A stretch of DNA of 64,000 bases from NCBI GenBank assembly GCA_903828515.1, contig CAIKMD010000002.1, positions 806,001 to 870,000 of the forward strand, given 5' to 3'. The DNA is from an uncultured Rhodospirillales bacterium (GTDB taxonomy: Bacteria; Pseudomonadota; Alphaproteobacteria; ATCC43930; CGMCC-115725). A model generated the notes under the pieces. The model saw only the letters and a program-made list of their open reading frames with translations, was not told where the DNA came from and did no database searches. The translations under genes and the position numbers were made by a program. Shown piece by piece: positions 32,480-41,394 of this stretch (the first letter of the stretch is position 1; each line of letters opens with the position of its first letter).

Positions 32480-34302
32480 CCGCCACCAACGATTTCGTCG
32501 TCAAGTTCGCGAACGTCAACGGTTCGGGATCGGCGAGCGCCAACGAACTCTTCGCGCGATCGATCCTGCGCATGGGCGTGCCGGTCGCCTCGCGCAACAT
32601 CTTCCCGTCGAACATTCAAGGCCTGCCGACCTGGTACGAGGTGCGGATTTCCGCCGCCGGTCATCTCGGCCGCCGCGGTGGCGTCGACCTGATGGTCGCG
32701 ATGAACCCACAGACCTGGGGCGCCGATGTCGCCGAGATCGAACCGGGCGGCTACCTTTTCTATGATTCGACCAAGCCGATGCCGCCGTCGAAGTTCCGCG
32801 AGGACATCAATGTCGTCGGCGTGCCGCTGACCGATATCTGCAACCGGGCGTTCACCGACCCGCGCCAACGCCAGTTGTTCAAGAACATCATCTATGTGGG
32901 CGCGCTCGCCGCGCTCCTCAACATGGACGTGACGGCGATCGAGACGCTGATCGCCGAGCAGTTCCAGGGCAAGGACAAACTGATCGCGCCGAACGTCAAG
33001 GCGCTCCACATGGGCATCGACCACGTCAAAGAACACCTGGCGCCGCTGGGCCTGCGGGTCGAGAAATCGGACAAGGTCGGCGACCGCGTCTTCATCGACG
33101 GCAACAGCGCCGCCGGCCTCGGCGCGGTCTATGGCGGCGCCACGGTCTGCGCCTGGTACCCGATCACGCCGTCGACGTCGCTGGCCGAAGCCTTCATGAA
33201 GTATTGCCGCAAGTTCCGCCTGGATAAGGCTACAGGTAAAGGAAAATATGCGATTGTTCAGGGCGAGGATGAACTCGCCTCAATCGGTATCGTCATGGGC
33301 GCGGCGTGGAACGGCGCGCGGGCTTTCACCTGCACCTCGGGCCCCGGCGTCTCGCTGATGACCGAGTTCGTTGGCCTCGGCTACTACGCCGAGATCCCGG
33401 CCGTGATCATGGATGTCCAGCGCGGCGGTCCCTCGACCGGCATGCCGACCCGCACCCAGCAGGCCGATCTGATCGGCGCGGCTTACGCCTCGCACGGCGA
33501 CACCAAGCACCCGATGCTGTTCCCCGAAGACCCCGGCGAGTGCTTCGAGATGGCGGCGTTGTCGTTCGACATCGCCGACCGGCTGCAGACCCCGGTCTTC
33601 CTGATGCTCGATCTCGACATCGGGATGAACGACTGGCTGACCAAGCCCTTCACTTGGGACGACAAGCGCGAGCTCGATCGCGGCAAGGTCCTGTCCTACG
33701 AGGATCTCCAGGCCGGCAAGGAATTCGCCCGCTATACCGATTTCGAGGGCGACGGCATCGGCGCGCGTACTTATCCGGGGACGCATCCGACCAAGGGCAG
33801 CTATTTCACCCGCGGCTCCTCGCATGACCGGTTCGCCAAATACTCCGAGAACGGCACCGTCTATGTCGAGAACGTGACGCGCCTGCTGCGCAAGTTCGAG
33901 ACCGCCAAGAAACTGATCCCGGCGCCGGTCCGGCACGACGCCAAGCAGAAGACCAAATACGGCGTCCTCTATTTCGGCTCGACCACGCCGTCGATGCACG
34001 AGGCGCTCGAGTCGTTCGAGGCGCAGGGCATCCATCTCAACGCGATGCGGCTGCGCGGCTTCCCGTTCGCCGACGAGGTCGAGAAATTCGTCCTCGAGCA
34101 CGACCAGGTCTTCTTCGTCGAGCAGAACCGCGACGCGCAGTGCCGCACCCTGCTGGTGACCGAGACCGGGCTCGACCCGGCGCGGATCGTGCCGGTCCTC
34201 CATTATGACGGCACGCCGATCACGGCTCGCTTCATCATCGAGAAGATTTCGGCGCTTCTGAAGGCGCGCAACGTCGCCGCGCTTCGCGAAGTCGCGCGGT
34301 AA
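32464..34302 (+). CDS. korA: 2-oxoacid (2-oxoglutarate) ferredoxin oxidoreductase, fused gamma-alpha subunit
   Basis: 612 residues. Residues about 10-190 are the gamma domain (VNGSGSASANELFARSI... GRRGGVDLMVAMNP). From about 215 comes the alpha/pyrimidine-binding part: GNSAAGLGAVYGGATVCAWY, PITPSTSLAEAF, VQRGGPSTGMPTRTQQADL. ATG 32464 is used because the family reading starts there (MPQQIAATNDFVVKF). It oxidatively decarboxylates a 2-oxoacid with CoA, or the reverse, together with the beta subunit. 2-Oxoglutarate is the likely substrate, but pyruvate or others are possible. Confidence 0.88.
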   Translation: MPQQIAATNDFVVKFANVNGSGSASANELFARSILRMGVPVASRNIFPSNIQGLPTWYEVRISAAGHLGRRGGVDLMVAMNPQTWGADVAEIEPGGYLFYDSTKPMPPSKFREDINVVGVPLTDICNRAFTDPRQRQLFKNIIYVGALAALLNMDVTAIETLIAEQFQGKDKLIAPNVKALHMGIDHVKEHLAPLGLRVEKSDKVGDRVFIDGNSAAGLGAVYGGATVCAWYPITPSTSLAEAFMKYCRKFRLDKATGKGKYAIVQGEDELASIGIVMGAAWNGARAFTCTSGPGVSLMTEFVGLGYYAEIPAVIMDVQRGGPSTGMPTRTQQADLIGAAYASHGDTKHPMLFPEDPGECFEMAALSFDIADRLQTPVFLMLDLDIGMNDWLTKPFTWDDKRELDRGKVLSYEDLQAGKEFARYTDFEGDGIGARTYPGTHPTKGSYFTRGSSHDRFAKYSENGTVYVENVTRLLRKFETAKKLIPAPVRHDAKQKTKYGVLYFGSTTPSMHEALESFEAQGIHLNAMRLRGFPFADEVEKFVLEHDQVFFVEQNRDAQCRTLLVTETGLDPARIVPVLHYDGTPITARFIIEKISALLKARNVAALREVAR

Positions 34303-34315
34303 AGGGAAACCGGAC

Positions 34316-35371
34316 ATGACCTATATTCCGAAGCCCAAGCTCCACCATCCCGACCTGCCGAAAAACAAGCTCGGTTTCACTCATCGCGACTATGAAGGCT
34401 CGGTCTCGACGCTGTGCGCCGGGTGCGGGCACGATTCGATCAGCGCCGCGATCATCCAGGCCTGTTTTGAACTCGACCTGCCGCCGCACCGGATTGCGAA
34501 AATGTCCGGCATCGGCTGCTCGTCGAAGACGCCGGATTATTTCCTCGGCAATTCGCACGGCTTCAATTCGGTCCATGGCCGGATGCCGTCGGTGCTGACC
34601 GGCGCCAACCTCGCCAACAAGGATTTGATCTATCTCGGCGTCTCGGGCGACGGCGACAGCGCCTCGATCGGCTTCGGCCAGTTCGCGCACTCGATCCGCC
34701 GCGGCGTCAACATGGTCTACATCGTCGAGAACAACGGCGTGTACGGCCTGACCAAGGGCCAGTTCTCGGCCACCTCGGACAAGGGCTCGAAGAGCAAATA
34801 CGGTGCGCTGAACAGCGACTCCGCGATCGACATGGTCGCGATGGCGCTGCAATTGGGCGCCACCTATGTCGCGCGCGGTTTCTCGGGCGACAAGGAACAG
34901 CTCGTGCCGCTGATCAAGGCCGCGATCAACCATCACGGCGCGGCGTTCATCGACTGCCTCAGCCCGTGCGTCGCCTTCAACAACCATATCGGCTCGACCA
35001 AGAGCTTCGATTATGTCCGCGAGCACAACGAGAGCGTCAACAAGCTCGACATGATGGTCGATCACGATCCGATCGTCGCCGATTACGCGCCGGGCACGAT
35101 GGAACTGGTGACCCAGCATGACGGCTCGGTCCTGCGCCTGCGCAAGCTCGCACCGCATTACGACCCGAACGATCGCATCGCGGCGATGAGCTATCTCGGC
35201 GAACGCGCGGCCCAGGGCGAGATCGTCACCGGTTTGCTTTATGTCGATCCGCAGGGCGAAGACCTGCACGATTACTGCAACACAATCGACAAGCCGCTGA
35301 ACGAACTCGGCACCGCCGACCTCGTCCCCGGCCAGGCCGCCCTCGACAAGCTCAACGAGGATTTGCGGTAG
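34316..35371 (+). CDS. korB: 2-oxoacid (2-oxoglutarate) ferredoxin oxidoreductase, beta subunit
   Basis: 351 residues. The N-terminal Cys pair in STLCAGCGHDSI and the GIGCSSKTPDYF segment are cluster-binding features of KorB, and the TPP motif is VSGDGDSASIGFGQF (about 109-123) with YIVENNGVYGLTKGQ. It carries the active site with the alpha subunit. It lies 13 bases after the alpha gene. Confidence 0.92.
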   Translation: MTYIPKPKLHHPDLPKNKLGFTHRDYEGSVSTLCAGCGHDSISAAIIQACFELDLPPHRIAKMSGIGCSSKTPDYFLGNSHGFNSVHGRMPSVLTGANLANKDLIYLGVSGDGDSASIGFGQFAHSIRRGVNMVYIVENNGVYGLTKGQFSATSDKGSKSKYGALNSDSAIDMVAMALQLGATYVARGFSGDKEQLVPLIKAAINHHGAAFIDCLSPCVAFNNHIGSTKSFDYVREHNESVNKLDMMVDHDPIVADYAPGTMELVTQHDGSVLRLRKLAPHYDPNDRIAAMSYLGERAAQGEIVTGLLYVDPQGEDLHDYCNTIDKPLNELGTADLVPGQAALDKLNEDLR

Positions 35372-35389
35372 AGCGGTTTCGCGCCGCTC
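35371..35389. terminator. Hairpin between convergent genes
   Basis: GAGCGG / CCGCTC with a 7-base loop begins at the last base of korB. No T tract on either side, so it is only a possible terminator. Confidence 0.3.
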
Positions 35390-35393
35390 GCCC

Positions 35394-36464
35394 CTAAGCC
35401 AACAGCGCGCGAGCGCCGTCCCAAAGATTGCGCACGATATCGGCCGCCGGTTCGGCGCGCGACAGCGCGGCCGACTGGCCGGCCCAGACCTGCATGCGCT
35501 GCGCGTCGTTTTCTTTTTGGCCGGCCGCGCGCATCACGGCGGTAAGCGCGCGTTGGATCGGGTAGGGCGCGGGCGCTGGTGCATCGACGGCGGTCGCGGC
35601 GCGGACATAGTCGGTTGCGATGCTGCGGCCGGCGCGACCGCTGAACACGCGGCTCACCATCGTCTCCTCGGGCGCGGTTCTCGCCAAGGGATCAGCCCAG
35701 GCGGGATGAATCTTTGCCTCGGGGCTGCGCAGGAATCCCGTGCCAATCTGCGCCGCGCTCGCGCCGAGCGCCAACGCCGCCGCGACGCCACGCGCATCCG
35801 CGATGCCGCCAGTCGCGACGACCGGCACCCGTACTGCGTCGACCACCGCCGGCAATAACGCGAACAAGCCGACGAGACGTTGCTCTGCCATGGCCGCATC
35901 GAAGGCGCCGCGATGGCCACCGGCCTCGGCGCCTTGTGCGACGATCACGTCGGCGCCGGCAGCCTCGGCGGCGCGCGCTTCGGCGACGGTCGAGACATTG
36001 GCGAACCAGGCGATGCGTCTTTCCTTGAGCCGCGCGACGAAGTCGGGCGGGTAGAGCCCCATGACCGACGAGACAATCGGCGGACCCGCCGCCAGCATGG
36101 CTTCGGATTGCGCCGCGAAATCGGGGAGCGCGGCGTCGCCGGCGTCCGGCGGTACGGCCGGACCCCAGCCGCCGAGGAACTGACGCACGCGTGCCTCGTG
36201 GGTTGGATCGCGATGCGGCGCGGGATCGGGAATCCAGATGTTGAGCTGAAACGCTCCGTTGCTGTCGGTGCGAACCTCGCTCGCCCAAGCGGCGATCTCG
36301 GCAGGCTGCATCAGGAGAACGCCGCACGATCCGAGGCCGCCGGCATTGGCCACGGCGATCGACAAGGAAGGTGCCGAAGCCCCCGCCATCGGCGCAAGCA
36401 GGATTGGAACGCGCAAGCCGAAACGGGTGCAGAAGGACTCAACTCGTGTCGTCGTTACGCTCAT
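35394..36464 (-). CDS. Nitronate monooxygenase (2-nitropropane dioxygenase family)
   Basis: A 356-residue FMN TIM barrel. Visible are RVPILLAPMAGASAPSLSIA at the N-terminus, 'GADVIVAQGAEAGGHRGAF' (FMN-phosphate site, about residue 186) and VVATGGIADARGVAAALALG. These are the usual family marks. The enzyme oxidises nitronates such as propionate 3-nitronate using O2. It is convergent with korB and divergent from the MFS gene at 36613. Confidence 0.88.
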   Translation of the reverse strand: MSVTTTRVESFCTRFGLRVPILLAPMAGASAPSLSIAVANAGGLGSCGVLLMQPAEIAAWASEVRTDSNGAFQLNIWIPDPAPHRDPTHEARVRQFLGGWGPAVPPDAGDAALPDFAAQSEAMLAAGPPIVSSVMGLYPPDFVARLKERRIAWFANVSTVAEARAAEAAGADVIVAQGAEAGGHRGAFDAAMAEQRLVGLFALLPAVVDAVRVPVVATGGIADARGVAAALALGASAAQIGTGFLRSPEAKIHPAWADPLARTAPEETMVSRVFSGRAGRSIATDYVRAATAVDAPAPAPYPIQRALTAVMRAAGQKENDAQRMQVWAGQSAALSRAEPAADIVRNLWDGARALLA

Positions 36465-36570
36465 CGGAATCTCGTTTGGATGGGAAGGACCGATCTTACA
36501 CCGTCAGTTTTGCTTGCGAAGAATGTTCCGGCTTTGTTTCTTTCTTGGTTCAGCATTAACCATAAATTTC

Positions 36571-36612
36571 CGATACGTTGACGTATCGTTACGAAACGAA
36601 TACGTTTCATAA
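36571..36612 (+). promoter_or_regulatory. Promoter with two TetR-type palindromes, apparently driving a leaderless transcript
   Basis: Palindromes CGATACG-TTGA-CGTATCG (36571-36588) and GAAACG-AATA-CGTTTC (36593-36608). A -35 TTGACG (36578-36583) and -10 TACGTT (36601-36606), 17 bases apart, overlap them. The expected transcription start (about 36613) is the A of the MFS start codon, and no Shine-Dalgarno is present. Confidence 0.6.
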
Positions 36613-37836
36613 ATGACGTCTAACCCATCGCCCTCATCCACCGCGTTGTTCCGCCATCCGCCGTTCCTGTTCTATTTCGGATCACGCGGGTTTTCCGAAT
36701 TCGCGTTCATGATCGGCGCGGTCGCGGTCGGCTGGCAGGTTTATGCGCTGACCGGCAGCGCGTTCGATCTCGGCATGATCGGGCTGGTGGGATTCATCCC
36801 GACACTTGTGCTCGTCTTCGTCGCCGGGCACGCGGCGGATCGCTATGACCGCAAGCGGGTGGTGCAGGCGTGCCAGGTCGTCGGAGGACTGACCGCGTCC
36901 TATCTCGCCTGGGGCAGTTACGGCGGCTGGCTGACCGTGCCGGAGATTTACGCCGCCGTGTTGGTGTTCGGCATCGGCACAGCGTTCGAGAGTCCAGCGG
37001 CCTCGGCGTTGCTGCCCGGTGTGGCACCGGAAGGTCTGCTGCAGAAGGCGACGGCACTGTCGACCGGCCTCTTTCAGTTGACCATGATCGCCGGCCCGGC
37101 CTTGGGCGGCTTCGCCTATGCAGTCTCGCCGGGGTTTCCCTACGCGTTGATGGCAGGGTTCTGGCTCGTGGGCGCGCTGCTGGTCGGCGCCATCAAGATC
37201 GACCGGCCGGTGACCGCCAAAGAGCCGCCGAATTTCTCCGATCTGTTTGCCGGCGTCGGCTTCGTGCGCCGCAATCCGGCGATCCTCGGCACCATATCGC
37301 TTGATCTCTTCGCGGTACTGCTCGGCGGGGCGACCGCACTCATGCCGATCTATGCACGCGACATCCTGCATGTCGGGCCGTGGGGGCTGGGCGTGTTGCG
37401 CGGCGCGCCGGCGGTCGGCGCGTTGCTGATGAGTTTCGTGCTCGCGCGTTACACGATCGAGCGCCGCGTCGGCCTGCGTATGTTCCAGGCGGTGATCGTG
37501 TTCGGCGCGGCGACGGTGCTGTTCGCGCTGTCGACGTCGATCTGGCTCTCGATCGTCGCGCTCGCGATCCTCGGCGCGGCCGACATGGTCAGCATGGTGA
37601 TCCGGATCTCGCTCGTGCAGTTGCGCACGCCCGACGACATGCGCGGGCGGGTCGGGGCGGTGAACTACCTCTTCGTCAACGCGTCCTATCAATTGGGCGA
37701 GTTCGAGAGCGGCATGGCGGCGGCGCTCGTCGGCGCGATGCCGGCGGCGGTGTTGGGCGGGCTCGGCACCATCGCGGTCGCGTTGCTCTGGATGAAGCTC
37801 TTTCCCAGCATCCGCAAAACGGAGCGGCTGGAATGA
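36613..37836 (+). CDS. MFS transporter (EntS-like)
   Basis: 407 residues with about twelve hydrophobic segments. The motif-A-like AGHAADRYDRKRVVQ is near residue 75, and FGIGTAFESPAASALLP in the middle is typical of the EntS/MFS_3 family (enterobactin exporter and relatives). There is no ribosome site; see the promoter entry. Its stop overlaps the TetR gene (ATGA), so the regulator probably controls this exporter. The substrate is not deducible. Confidence 0.88.
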   Translation: MTSNPSPSSTALFRHPPFLFYFGSRGFSEFAFMIGAVAVGWQVYALTGSAFDLGMIGLVGFIPTLVLVFVAGHAADRYDRKRVVQACQVVGGLTASYLAWGSYGGWLTVPEIYAAVLVFGIGTAFESPAASALLPGVAPEGLLQKATALSTGLFQLTMIAGPALGGFAYAVSPGFPYALMAGFWLVGALLVGAIKIDRPVTAKEPPNFSDLFAGVGFVRRNPAILGTISLDLFAVLLGGATALMPIYARDILHVGPWGLGVLRGAPAVGALLMSFVLARYTIERRVGLRMFQAVIVFGAATVLFALSTSIWLSIVALAILGAADMVSMVIRISLVQLRTPDDMRGRVGAVNYLFVNASYQLGEFESGMAAALVGAMPAAVLGGLGTIAVALLWMKLFPSIRKTERLE

Positions 37837-38396
37837 TGCGCGAGGATCCCCGCATCGAGCGTTCGCGCCAGGTGATCCTGCGCGCCGCGCTCGCCGAACT
37901 GGGCGAGGTCGGCTATGGCGCCTTCACCATCGAATCCGTGGCGGCACGCGCCGGCGTCGGCAAATCGACGATCTATCGCCACTGGCGTGAGAAGATCGCG
38001 TTGATCGCCGATGCGTTCCAGACGTTCCACGAAGAAGAACTCTCCGACGTCAGCACCGGAAGCCCACGCGAAAAGCTCGAACGGATCGTGCGGCATGTCG
38101 CCGAGATCGTTTCGGACTCGATTTTTTCCAAGTGTATTCCCGCGCTGATCGACGGCGCCGCGCGGGCGCCCGAAGTACACGCCTTCTATCACCGCTTTCA
38201 GGCCGAGGCGCGCCAGCCGCTGATCGACGTGATTGCCGAGGGTATCGCGTTGGGCGATTTCCGCGCCGGCATCGATCCGGCGCTCGCCGGCGTGGCTATC
38301 CTCGGCGCGATCTTCTATCGCCGCCTGATGACCAACGAGACGTTCGATCCCGATCGCGCGGCTGAGTTGATCGAGACGGTGCTGGGCAAGCCCTAG
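37833..38396 (+). CDS. TetR-family transcriptional regulator
   Basis: 187 residues. The N-terminal helix-turn-helix is clear: 'GYGAFTIESVAARAGVGK' then STIYRHWREKIALI. The C-terminal ligand domain is variable. It is coupled to the exporter gene by an ATGA overlap, so it very likely represses the operon through the palindromes at 36571-36608, as is common for exporter-TetR pairs. Confidence 0.9.
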   Translation: MMREDPRIERSRQVILRAALAELGEVGYGAFTIESVAARAGVGKSTIYRHWREKIALIADAFQTFHEEELSDVSTGSPREKLERIVRHVAEIVSDSIFSKCIPALIDGAARAPEVHAFYHRFQAEARQPLIDVIAEGIALGDFRAGIDPALAGVAILGAIFYRRLMTNETFDPDRAAELIETVLGKP

Positions 38397-38402
38397 GTCG
38401 GG

Positions 38403-39413
38403 TTATTGATACTGAAGCGTCATGAACCCGTCGACGAGCGGGATCGATCCCAGCCGGTCGGCGCCGGCCGTGGCGACCAATATCTCCCACATCTTGCGGC
38501 AATTGGCTTCGGCATTCGGGGCGAAGCTCTTCATGAATTGCGGCCGCATCCGCGTGCGCAGCTCGGTGACCACCGCGTCGTCCGTCATGTTGAGCGGCTT
38601 GGCGAGCGGCGCCCACACGGAATCGTCGGTCATCAGCACATCGATCGCTTCGCGATAAGCGGACGCGAACCCCATGACGTTGCCGGGATGCGAGGCGGCA
38701 TAGTCGGTATCGACCGTATAAAGCAGGTACGGCGCGTTCGGCACCTCGAGCTGATTCACATAATCCTGGACCGTCGCCAGCACGCGAAACTTGCCGCCCA
38801 CGATCATCGGCGCCGTCACATCGCCGAACATGAGTGTCGCATCGAGCTTGCCTTGTTCCAGCAGGCCACGCAGCAGGCTGACGGCGCCTTCCTGCATGTT
38901 GACGGAGGCTTCGAGATCGAGGTCGAATTTCTTTTGCGCCGCGGCGCGCATGACGGACCAGTCGAGCCCCGTGCGTGAAAAGAGGCCGATATTTTTTCCC
39001 TTCATGTCCGCCAGCGTCTTGATCGGGGAGTCGGCGGGAACCACGACCGTGTTCACCCAGTTGAGGAATGGGACGATGCCGATGACCTTGACGCCACCAG
39101 CCTTCACGCGAGAGAGATCAATCCAGCCATAAAGGCCGATCTCGGCGCTGTGGGTTTGAAATCCGGTCGTCGTGGTCTGTGTGTTGGTCGTCGGGATCGT
39201 CTCGAGCTTGAACCCGTATTTCTGATCGAGGCCGCGTTGCGTGATGATCGCCGGCGGAAAGATCTGGGTGGACGCCATGTTGACCATCAGGCGGACGGTG
39301 CCGCCGTCGCCTTTGATCGGCGTATCCGCGAAGGCTTTGTCCTTGCCGCCGAGCGCGAGCATCAAAGCGGCGGCGCTGGTTCCGATGAGAGTCTGACGGC
39401 GATTTGGTTGCAT
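38403..39413 (-). CDS. NMT1-type ABC substrate-binding protein
   Basis: 336 residues. The signal region (MQPNRRQTLIGTSAAALMLA) contains an RR pair and could be Tat- or Sec-type. The mature part has ADTPIKGDGGTVRLMVNM, 'GLYGWIDLSRVKAGGVKV' and a SPIKTLADMKGKNIGLF loop. ATG 39413 follows AAGGGAC; longer readings upstream lack a signal. It lies downstream of the IPNS-like oxygenase gene on the same strand (86-base gap). No permease is present. Confidence 0.85.
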   Translation of the reverse strand: MQPNRRQTLIGTSAAALMLALGGKDKAFADTPIKGDGGTVRLMVNMASTQIFPPAIITQRGLDQKYGFKLETIPTTNTQTTTTGFQTHSAEIGLYGWIDLSRVKAGGVKVIGIVPFLNWVNTVVVPADSPIKTLADMKGKNIGLFSRTGLDWSVMRAAAQKKFDLDLEASVNMQEGAVSLLRGLLEQGKLDATLMFGDVTAPMIVGGKFRVLATVQDYVNQLEVPNAPYLLYTVDTDYAASHPGNVMGFASAYREAIDVLMTDDSVWAPLAKPLNMTDDAVVTELRTRMRPQFMKSFAPNAEANCRKMWEILVATAGADRLGSIPLVDGFMTLQYQ

Positions 39414-39499
39414 CACGGTCCCTTTTTGGTGCCGGTTGAAAGTTATGTTGAGATAAACGCCCTTGGGACCCGCCGGTCTTGGCCGACAGCGAACAAAGA

Positions 39500-40462
39500 T
39501 CAGCGCCCACGGCCGTAGGTGCGCTCGAACATTTCCTTGGTATGCTCCCCGACCGTGCAGGGCGGATAGTTGGGCGCGCCCGTCTCGGGCCGGCAGGTCG
39601 GCAGGCACTCGACGCGGTGCTCACGGTTCACGTTGAAGAAAGATGCCACCGAATAACGATCGCGGCCCGGCGCGGCGTTGAAGACGCGATGCAGGGTCGA
39701 TTGATAGATGTCGTTGGTCCAGCGGCGCATCATGTCGCCGAGATTGACCACGAGCGTGCCGGGGATCGGCGTCGCCCGAATCCAGTCGCCCGCATTGTTC
39801 TGAATTTCGAGCCCGCCGCAATCGTCCTGCAGCAGCATCGTGATCGAACCCCAATCCGTATGCGCGCCGGCGCCGAGCTGGTTGATTGCCGCATCGGCCG
39901 GATGCGGCGGGTAGTGCAACAGCCGCACGCTGCACGAGAGACCGACGAGCGCCGGATCGAAATAATCTTCGGCCAGATCGAGCGACAGGGCGATGACCCG
40001 CATCAGATGCCGGCCGAGCGTCACGATCCGCTCCTGATAGGCAAGCATCGCCGGACGGAAATCTTGCAGCGTCGCCGGCCACTGGTTGGTTCCGCCCCGC
40101 GTATCCTCGACGTCGCCCTCGCGGCGAAACTGGAAGCCTTCCTTGAGATCGGGCGGCGAGCCGTGGTCGAGCGTCTGCATCCGGAGCGGCTCGTATCCGC
40201 ACAGGCGGTTCGTATCGGTCATCGACAGGGCGCTCTTCGCCTCGATCGGCAAGGCAAAAAACCGCTTTGCCCATTCGAGCTGGCCCTCGAACAACGCGGT
40301 CGGGATGCCGTGATTGGCGACGTAGAAAAATCCGGTGTCGCGACAGGCCTTATGCGTCTGCCACGCAACCGCACGGCGGCGCTCGATATCGGCCGAAAAA
40401 CTATCGGTCAGGTCGATCACCGGAATGACGCTCGCCGCTTTGGGCGGGGAATAGGGAATCAA
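39500..40462 (-). CDS. Isopenicillin-N-synthase-family 2OG-Fe(II) oxygenase
   Basis: 320 residues. The metal triad is seen as HTDWGS (His, Asp) and STLHRVFN (second His), and 2OG/substrate-binding RYSVASFFN follows. CDSGFF-like 'ACRDTGFFYVANHGI' and YPP near the middle are typical of the DIOX_N/2OG-FeII_Oxy family. It is likely to hydroxylate or oxidise a small molecule that I cannot identify. Confidence 0.88.
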   Translation of the reverse strand: MIPYSPPKAASVIPVIDLTDSFSADIERRRAVAWQTHKACRDTGFFYVANHGIPTALFEGQLEWAKRFFALPIEAKSALSMTDTNRLCGYEPLRMQTLDHGSPPDLKEGFQFRREGDVEDTRGGTNQWPATLQDFRPAMLAYQERIVTLGRHLMRVIALSLDLAEDYFDPALVGLSCSVRLLHYPPHPADAAINQLGAGAHTDWGSITMLLQDDCGGLEIQNNAGDWIRATPIPGTLVVNLGDMMRRWTNDIYQSTLHRVFNAAPGRDRYSVASFFNVNREHRVECLPTCRPETGAPNYPPCTVGEHTKEMFERTYGRGR

Positions 40463-40674
40463 GTCGGCTGCCCGGACTGCATGGCGGTCACGCGATTGGC
40501 GCGCAGAGGTTCGTGTCCATCAGTCTCGAAGTTACAAGTTTCGTGCCAACGATCCCTGAGGGGTGGCGCACCCGGATTGGCGCCATTGTTGATGGCGCGC
40601 GCGCCTTGCGCCGCCTAAGAGACCGGCGCGGTGCCCAGAGACTGCGCATTGATGGAGCTTGGACCAAAAGAAAA

Positions 40675-40694
40675 GGCCGCGGAAAACCGCGGCC
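40675..40694 (-). terminator. Rho-independent terminator (second of two)
   Basis: Perfect stem GGCCGCGG / CCGCGGCC with an AAAA loop; on the minus strand it is followed by TTTTCTTTT. It lies about 130 bases beyond the flavin reductase stop. Confidence 0.7.
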
Positions 40695-40777
40695 TAAGTT
40701 TAGGGAGGAAACGCCCGATTGGGGCGTTGACCTCGATAACGCAACGGCCGGTGATTTATTCCCGATCAAAAAGAAAA

Positions 40778-40800
40778 CCCTCCCCCCTTGAGGGGGAGGG
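40778..40800 (-). terminator. Rho-independent terminator (first of two)
   Basis: Stem CCCTCCCCC / GGGGGAGGG with a 5-base loop; the minus strand continues TTTTCTTTTT. It is 24 bases after the flavin reductase stop and likely ends the 43057-40825 operon. Confidence 0.75.
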
Positions 40801-40824
40801 AATTGGAGTGAAGGAGGAATCTAA

Positions 40825-41328
40825 TCACCCGCCGTAGAAGACGTTATCGCCGAGATCCTTCATCTCGAGGATCGCGGCATCGGGGCGGCCGGTGATCGGC
40901 TTCGGGAGATGCGCCTCGGTCACTTCGGCGACGACGATGTGATGGTCGCCCTGTTCGACGATCGAGGTCACCTTGCATTCGACCGCGCCGATCGCGGCAG
41001 CGAGGATCGGCGCGCCGTTCGTGCCCTTGGTGAAGTCCTGGCCGCTGATCTTGCCGTCGGCGAGCTGCGCCGGCTTGAAGAAGGTGAAGGCGAGGCCCTT
41101 CGCGTCCTTGCCCAGCATGTTGAGCGCGAAAGTCTTGGTGTTCTTGACCATCGCGTAGGCACCGGAATCGGTTTTGACGCCGACCACGACCAGCGGCGGC
41201 GCGAACGCGGTCTGGGTCACCCAATTGACCGTGGCAGCCGCGATGCCGCCTTTACCGTCATCGACGGTCATGACGTAGATCCCATAGGGGATCATGCGCA
41301 GGGCGATTTTCTTGGCATCGGCGTTCAT
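40825..41328 (-). CDS. Flavin reductase family protein
   Basis: 167 residues. The FMN-binding split-barrel pattern is visible (GIYVMTVDDGKGGIAAATVN, 'TQTAFAPPLVVVGVKTDS', FALNMLG, GAVECKV). It may supply reduced flavin to a monooxygenase or use FMN as cofactor. GGGAGA precedes ATG 41328. It lies 66 bases downstream of the binding-protein-like gene in a leftward operon headed by a GntR regulator. Confidence 0.9.
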   Translation of the reverse strand: MNADAKKIALRMIPYGIYVMTVDDGKGGIAAATVNWVTQTAFAPPLVVVGVKTDSGAYAMVKNTKTFALNMLGKDAKGLAFTFFKPAQLADGKISGQDFTKGTNGAPILAAAIGAVECKVTSIVEQGDHHIVVAEVTEAHLPKPITGRPDAAILEMKDLGDNVFYGG

Positions 41329-41394
41329 CGTGGTCTCCCTTGTTGTGTTGGAGACGTTTTAGCACGCCACGATGAACTGCCAAGATGCGGGCGG

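Larger units (their letters stand above)
40463..40824. other. 362-base intergenic region with tandem terminators
   Basis: Holds the upstream region of the oxygenase gene (near 40463-40520) and two strong hairpins (below). Frames of about 90 codons on both strands in the middle run through the hairpins and have no good start, so I do not call a gene. Confidence 0.5.

Noticed and set aside
40513-40791. Possible small gene of 92 codons in the gap before the flavin reductase
   Set aside because: It runs through two terminator hairpins and has no convincing ribosome site.
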